Assembly (NCBI RefSeq): GCF_963678635.1
Contig: NC_087069.1
Span: 25,720,303-25,780,302, forward strand
Source: Symsagittifera roscoffensis
Lineage: Eukaryota > Xenacoelomorpha > Acoela > Convolutidae
Direction: 5' to 3'
DNA length: 60,000 bases
Under the pieces are notes generated by a model, which made no database searches, was not told where the DNA came from, and was given only the letters and a program-made list of their open reading frames with translations. Position 1 is the stretch's first letter; each line of letters starts with the position of its first letter. A program made the translations under genes and the position numbers. Positions 55,000 through 60,000 of the stretch are shown here, piece by piece.

Positions 55000-57036
55000 A
55001 TGCAAAAGAAAAATAAGCGTAGATTTGGTCATCGCAAACATCTAGATTCAATTCGAGGAATCGCTTGTTTATTGGTTATTCTATTCCACTGTGAAATACC
55101 GCTTTTTTCAAACGGGTACTTAGGAGTTGACGTTTTCTTCACACTATCTGGTTTCTTAATAACTTCAATATTACTTGAAGAGTTATCAGACAGAGGTGAA
55201 ATTGACCTGGTCAGATTTTATTGCCGACGTTTTTCACGACTTTTTCCTGCCTCGTGTGTTGTTTTAGTTTCTACAACTTTTGTTTACAAACAAATCGAAC
55301 TAACCGAATATGTCGACAAACATAAGTCTTCATTTTTTGCATCGGCATTTTATGTCGAAAACTGGCATGCGTTAAAATCTTCAATGGATTATTTTACCGA
55401 CGACGCTTCAGACCAAAGTCCCGTAATGCATTATTGGTCACTTTCAATCGAAGAACAATTTTACCTGTTTTTTCCATTACTTCTTTCATTATTATGGCAT
55501 ATTTGCCAGAAAAATTTGACCCAATTAATCTACTTATTTTCTATCATTTTGCTGTTTGCAACAAGTTTTAATTATTATCTATGGTCGCAAAACGCAATGA
55601 TGTCTTATTTATCAACTTTCGGACGCCTATATCAATTGCTTGCAGGTTCCTTGCTTTCTATTTTTGTCGTCATCGGTAAAATGAAAGATACTTTTATCGA
55701 CAAAAATAAAGCGAGCTTCAAAACATTAACCGATATCATTTCTGGTTTGTTAGTAACTTTTTTCGCTGTTACACTTTTTTATTTTAGAAATTCAGAAACT
55801 TTATATATGGGTCAATTGAGTGTCCTCTTATCAGTGATGATTTTTGCTATTCTTGAGATATCATCTGATAATGGGAAAATTAGACTATTATTATTTGAGA
55901 ACAGTTTCTTGTGTTACATTGGCAAGTTATCATACAGCATGTATTTATGTCATGTTCCGATTACAAAATTTGGGGAGATCCTGGAAACTTTTTCTGTTAA
56001 CGAATATTTAAGGGCAGCTCAAATTTTGGGCTTGTCATTTTCGGCTGCTTTGACTTTATTTTATGCGGTTGAAAAACCATCGAAACACGTTTTAACCAAA
56101 TTGAATCTTAGTCCATGTCAATTTTTTTTGGTTTTTATAGTATCTTCTATTTTTCAAGTGACATTACTTGCTTGTATTTTCTCAAATCATATATATTTTA
56201 TAATGAGGAGTGCAGAAAGTGATATCACAAATGTTTCTGCAAAGTTACCAGATATTCAAACAAACTCAATGAAATGCGATACGTTCCGAAAGCTCGGAAG
56301 CGTTTTTCTGAACGGAGACTCATACACTAAAGCGTGGATAGAACCGTTTTTTGAAATGAAAAAAGAGTGCAACATATCTTCAACTTATAACCATATATGG
56401 GCAGGCGCCTCGCCGTATTTAACTGTTGTTAAGAAAACCGACACGCCCTTAATTTATGGCAAATTTTCCGATTTCAGAGTAAACTCAAAGAGATTTCTAA
56501 CATTAATTAAACCTGATGTTACTTTCTTTTTCTCAAGGTCAATTCACCTCGTGAAATTTTGGTACAGAAATTACAGCGCAATAAGTGCCGAAAACGATTT
56601 GCTAAATTGGAAAAAGATGATCAGCCAAGCTTATGATGATTTCATTCCTGATGCTTTACAATATACTACTGGAGTGTTTTTAATCGAACATCCTCACGTG
56701 AAAAATGACCTCAATTTATGTTTCAAGAAAGTTCGTAATTGGCGCAGAGGCAAAAACTCCTCAAAACTACAATGTCAAATTGAACTTCACTATGACAAAG
56801 GCGTGGAATTCATAAGGAAACTGTTTCAAGGGTTCAAGAAGAAATACGAAAAGTTCTATTATATCGACTTGGGTGAATTATTATTTTCAAACACTTCAGA
56901 ATCATTTTCATTTGACGCTTTGGATGGAAATGTTGCAGTTTGGGATGATTTGAACCACATCAGTCCGGCTTTTGCTAAGAAAAAACTTCAAGATATGGTC
57001 AAAGAACTGATGAACCAAAATGTTTCAATTATTTAA
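55000..57036 (+). CDS. Acyltransferase-3 (OafA/OAC type) with C-terminal SGNH domain
   Basis: 678 codons in one exon, uninterrupted. Integral membrane O-acyltransferase: the family transfers acetyl or acyl groups from acyl-CoA to sugars or other acceptors across a membrane. The N-terminal domain has R19-x10-H30 in L-D-S-I-R-G-I ... F-H-C, G-Y-L-G-V-D-V-F-F-T-L-S-G-F-L-I-T (about 39-55), F-Y-C-R-R-F-S-R-L-F-P-A (about 72-83), S-L-S-I-E-E-Q-F-Y-L-F-F-P, and about ten hydrophobic spans up to residue 400. The C-terminal domain is SGNH: N-G-D-S with Ser441 and D650-x-x-H653 near the end. This two-domain layout occurs in bacterial OafA proteins and in animal OAC proteins. The start at 55000 is followed closely by the conserved first motif, so it is credible. 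No neighbour suggests the acceptor. A fragment of the same gene lies at 57748-57975. Confidence 0.85.
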   Translation: MQKKNKRRFGHRKHLDSIRGIACLLVILFHCEIPLFSNGYLGVDVFFTLSGFLITSILLEELSDRGEIDLVRFYCRRFSRLFPASCVVLVSTTFVYKQIELTEYVDKHKSSFFASAFYVENWHALKSSMDYFTDDASDQSPVMHYWSLSIEEQFYLFFPLLLSLLWHICQKNLTQLIYLFSIILLFATSFNYYLWSQNAMMSYLSTFGRLYQLLAGSLLSIFVVIGKMKDTFIDKNKASFKTLTDIISGLLVTFFAVTLFYFRNSETLYMGQLSVLLSVMIFAILEISSDNGKIRLLLFENSFLCYIGKLSYSMYLCHVPITKFGEILETFSVNEYLRAAQILGLSFSAALTLFYAVEKPSKHVLTKLNLSPCQFFLVFIVSSIFQVTLLACIFSNHIYFIMRSAESDITNVSAKLPDIQTNSMKCDTFRKLGSVFLNGDSYTKAWIEPFFEMKKECNISSTYNHIWAGASPYLTVVKKTDTPLIYGKFSDFRVNSKRFLTLIKPDVTFFFSRSIHLVKFWYRNYSAISAENDLLNWKKMISQAYDDFIPDALQYTTGVFLIEHPHVKNDLNLCFKKVRNWRRGKNSSKLQCQIELHYDKGVEFIRKLFQGFKKKYEKFYYIDLGELLFSNTSESFSFDALDGNVAVWDDLNHISPAFAKKKLQDMVKELMNQNVSII

Positions 57037-57219
57037 TTCATATATAAAGTTATATAAACAGATTAATGAGATTTTCGACGTTTTTTTTATCATTGAAATT
57101 TGACATTATTTAGTTTCTCAAGTTTCTTAAAGTTCAGTAGGATCAATCTACACGCTATTTACCTCAAATTGGCTTCGCAATCAAACTAACACAGGATCGT
57201 TTTCGACCAATCTTGTGTT
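57037..57219. other. 3' flank of the acyltransferase gene
   Basis: AT-rich. No canonical AATAAA directly after the stop; the nearest is in AATAAATACT at about 57231. Confidence 0.4.
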
Positions 57220-57716
57220 TTTATGGCACCAATAAATACTAGTTTTGAGTGGGGAGCGGGCTCCAAAAAGCCAATTAATCACATGCCACAATACGTGTCC
57301 AGAAAACCCGGGTCGAGGTCCGCGACTAATTGTTCGCCTTCAACTCCGCGACCAAAAGGCCATAGTCAGGACAGGGTCTTAAGTCGCGGACAAATTCTGA
57401 AAATACCGTATCAGGGTCGCGATGGTCATAAAATTAGTCGCGGTGGTCAAAAATTAGTCGCGGCCGTCGAAAATTAGTCGCGACGTGGTCGAAAATTAGT
57501 CGCAGCCGTCGAAAATTAGTCGCGACGTGGTCGAAAAATAAGTCGCAAATTTAGTCGCGACATGGTCGAAAAATTATTCGCGACGTGGTCAAAAAAGTGG
57601 TCACAAATATGGTCGCGGTATGATCAAAATTAGCCGCGGCATGGTTGGTCAAAAAACAAGTTGCGGCGGTCGAATAGTTAGTCGCAGCGATCAAAAAAAT
57701 AGTCGCGGCATGGTCG
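57220..57716. repeat. CpG-rich tandem array with GTCGCGAC units
   Basis: From about 57415 to 57716, roughly 12 degenerate units of 20-22 bp (AAAATTAGTCGCGACGTGGTCG type) with many CpG in an AT-rich setting. The left part (57229-57275) resembles the interior of the hAT MITE at 50449-50500 (ACTAGTTTTGAG followed by GGGAGCG). An 84-codon ORF here is a product of the repeat. Confidence 0.75.
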
Positions 57717-57747
57717 AATTATTAACATACATACATGTTTAAATAAT

Positions 57748-57975
57748 TTTAAGAAAACCGACACCTCTTTGATGAAAGGTAAAATTTCCTATTTCATAGT
57801 AAAATCAAAGAAATTTCTCACACTAGTTAAACCTGACGTTACTTTCCTTTTTTCACTCTCAGTTCACATCGCAAAACTTTGATGATCAGCCAAGCTTATG
57901 ATGATTTCATTATTTAGGCTTTACAGCATGCTACTAACTTGATAATCGAATATTCTCACGTAAAAAAGGTCAGAG
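57748..57975 (+). pseudogene. Partial duplicate of the acyltransferase SGNH region
   Basis: TTAAGAAAACCGACAC, then TAAACCTGACGTTACTTTC, then GATGATCAGCCAAGCTTATG occur in the same order as in 56430-56710 of the intact gene, with deletions and substitutions that destroy the frame. It is a broken tandem copy downstream of the array. Confidence 0.8.
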
Positions 57976-59175
57976 TTTGACAGAAAATTCAGTCGAGAAG
58001 GCCCTATAGTTGAATCCAGAAAGTCGAACCCAGAAAGTCGAAATTGAACCCAGAAAGTCAAAATAGAAACAGAAAGTCGAAATTCATTTGTAAACCTAAG
58101 AATTGCGGGTTATGGTAACAATTTAACCATCAATTTTCTCTTGCATAGCTGCTTTTCTGGAATAATATTTCAATTTTTAATTTTTTTTTCTAGATTTCAA
58201 ATTGTCCATTTTCAGTAACTTGACATCAGTTGTCTTCAAACTGTTGTGTTTATGCAAGGGGAAAAGTAATTGCATGTCGGGCATTGCAACCACGGTAAAC
58301 TAGTCGAATTGTAGCACTGTTCAAACATAACAGGGATAACAGCTGGCCTCATTTTCAATTGTAAAATGAAATATCAAATGTCGGGGTGGAGTTGGGTGGG
58401 TATTCCTGAACCCGTCGACTTAAGAAGAGTGATTGATTGATCTTTGTTGCAGTAAATGTAGCAAAACTTTTTCAACGTGGTTGAGTGTTGTTGTCAATGA
58501 TAGGATCATTACGAAGTTTGCCATTTTTTGAGTGTTGCTATCCCGGCAAAGTTTGATGCAGGTTGGTTCTAGTTATTCGTTGCAGAGTGCGTCAGGTAGT
58601 ATATGCTACTGGAGAGCAACTGCCGAAAATTTGTAAAGGCTGGAGCGCTATACATATCGGTTGGCAAAAAACCAACCAAATGTCATATATATTTACACAC
58701 AGCCGTATCATATTTTCACTTCTCGTGGGCATCAAGAAAGGAGAGATTGAGACTGCAAAAAATTAAAAACTTATCCAGTGGTATCTTTTAAATTGGGTCA
58801 CCATATCAGTTAATGATAAACGCAAAGCAGAAGGTGGAAACCCTCATACGCGAAGGACCGAATGCGCGAAAATTAAAATCAGCCAATCAGATTTCACTAA
58901 TCTAAAATTTGCAAAGATAGTAAACATTTCCAGGGACTGAAAATTGATATTGGACGAATATAAAAACGGCAGAAATATGCAAAATTTTCAAATTGTCACT
59001 GACTGCCGCCGAATTAGAACAAAATTTATATTTCAAGGGTTTCGTAATGAAAGAAGCAAAATATTGCTTCATTTGTTTCATTTTAATTGAATGGCAATTG
59101 TTTCTTTTTGAAAATTAACTTTCGGCTTATTTTGTTTTCGGTCCTTCGCTCACGAGTTTTTTTCGCGCTTGAGAA
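57976..59175. other. Stretch without a gene; short CAGAAAGTCGAA repeats
   Basis: Degenerate repeats of AACCCAGAAAGTCGAA at about 58012-58090. The remainder is AT-rich and unassigned; the small ORFs at 58563-58791 show no features. Confidence 0.5.
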
Positions 59176-59813
59176 TACCCGCACTGAAGTTGAATAGATA
59201 AAAATCGATTATATTGGATTTTCATTGTCAGTCTCTCTAAAACTACAAAAACAATTGATTATAATCGATTGAAAATGGATTAAATTAATAATATTTTTTA
59301 AGCAATAAAATCCCCATATAATCGATTATAACTGATTATTTTCAAAACAAATTTATTAGAAGAAAACAAATTCATAGGGGTACGTGAGGGGGTACGTTGG
59401 GAGGAGTTACGTTGGGGACGAGAGGTACGTTGGGGGGGGGACGTGAGGAACTGGTCAAAAATGCTGTTTTTGGGCCCTTTTTGGAAAATTACTACATATT
59501 GGCCGCCCCTGGATGAACGTGTTCGTTCGAGTTTTGCAGATTCATTTTGTTCAAGTCATTATATACAAAATTTAATTATCTTTCATCGATTTTATGTACA
59601 AAAAATAATCCATTATTTTGAAAACAAAAATGGATTATAATCGATTATAATGGATTATAATGGATTTAAATTTTTCAAAAATAATCGATTACAGTAGATT
59701 AAAAATCGATTACGTGGTCTAAATATGCCATGATAATCGATTATATAGACAACATTTTAGTCAATGAAAATCCATTATTTTCGATTATTACCCATGAAAC
59801 TTCGGTGCGGGTA
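59176..59813. mobile_element. MITE 2 (59178-59811), TA flanked
   Basis: CCCGCACTGAAGTT (59178-59191) and AACTTCGGTGCGGG (59798-59811) are inverted repeats matching at 13 of 14 bases, with TA on both sides (59176-59177 and 59812-59813), as in Tc1/mariner-type insertions. The interior is packed with AATCGATTATAATGGATTATAA-like palindromic repeats and resembles MITE 1. It has no transposase. Confidence 0.75.
59378..59452 (+). repeat. G-rich TACGTTGGGG repeats
   Basis: About six degenerate (G)TACGT(T/G)(G)GGG units with G runs of 3 to 10 inside MITE 2. A G-quadruplex is possible on the plus strand. Confidence 0.6.
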
Positions 59814-60000
59814 GCCCCTTGTCAGACCTCCTCGCACCTGTGAATCTACTGTTTCGATGAACTTCATGATGATTTCATGGCGACAATTTCTGATGTATTT
59901 CGAGTCGTCCAATTTACTTTCCATGAGGCATTTGTTGCCTGCATACTTTCTTAAGCTTCAATGATCAATGACGCGTTGGGCGAACACGTAATGAGGTTTT
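59814..60000. other. Right edge without a recognised feature
   Basis: Nothing recognised. Confidence 0.4.

Noticed and set aside
57415-57716. CRISPR array or coding repeats
   Set aside because: Degenerate satellite-like units without spacers; frames do not persist.

Overview
This is eukaryotic, almost certainly metazoan, repeat-rich DNA. The non-repeat parts are AT-rich, and nearly every coding trace belongs to a transposable element: a Ty3/gypsy-type LTR retrotransposon, APE-type LINEs (one with a 2A-like peptide and PHD finger), other RT elements with a C-terminal restriction-like nuclease pattern, a Penelope-like element with a GIY-YIG nuclease, hAT- and TA-flanked MITEs and a tRNA-headed SINE. 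The only gene that looks intact is a single-exon acyltransferase-3/SGNH fusion at 55000-57036. The phylum cannot be fixed from the sequence.

The main object is a giant LTR retrotransposon present twice. Copy 2 (13951-36761, minus strand, 22.8 kb) is complete from LTR to LTR. In sense order it has a 5' LTR, a primer-binding-site candidate, a 3.2-kb leader with an 18-unit 25-bp array, gag, protease, RT/RNase H, integrase with a GPY/F-like module, a macro domain, a short spacer, then a huge accessory polyprotein region where other elements carry env, and a 3' LTR. Copy 1 (1-9795, plus strand) enters from the left edge and shows only the accessory polyprotein, 3' UTR and 3' LTR. The accessory region begins with a coiled-coil protein ending in an SGNH hydrolase domain and continues into about 2,100 codons with no recognisable family. 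Both copies are broken, but by different lesions: copy 1 lost about 640 bp at the SGNH/polyprotein junction and copy 2 lost about 950 bp at the polyprotein 3' end, so together they outline a parent of roughly 23-24 kb with an accessory reading frame of about 2,900 codons.

Insertions are nested. Copy 2 sits inside ORF1 of a LINE (LINE-2: 13571-13950 and 36765-38857). That LINE sits inside the endonuclease of another LINE (LINE-1: about 13040-13570 and 38861-42120). In silico removal restores the host reading frame at both levels. Copy 1 abuts a third RT element (9796-12315). The two giant copies lie tail to tail, about 4.2 kb apart.

From 42.1 to 60 kb the window holds a Penelope-like element (42880-44583, minus), two convergent copies of one RT-element family (44557-46040 plus; 46965-48110 minus), a hAT MITE with a perfect 8-bp target duplication (50297-50725), a SINE (about 51480-51727), two MITEs rich in ATTATAATCGATTATAAT-type sequence (53857-54385 and 59178-59811) that bracket the acyltransferase gene, and a CpG-rich tandem array followed by a partial duplicate of that gene's 3' end. 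Long AT-rich stretches between these show no gene.
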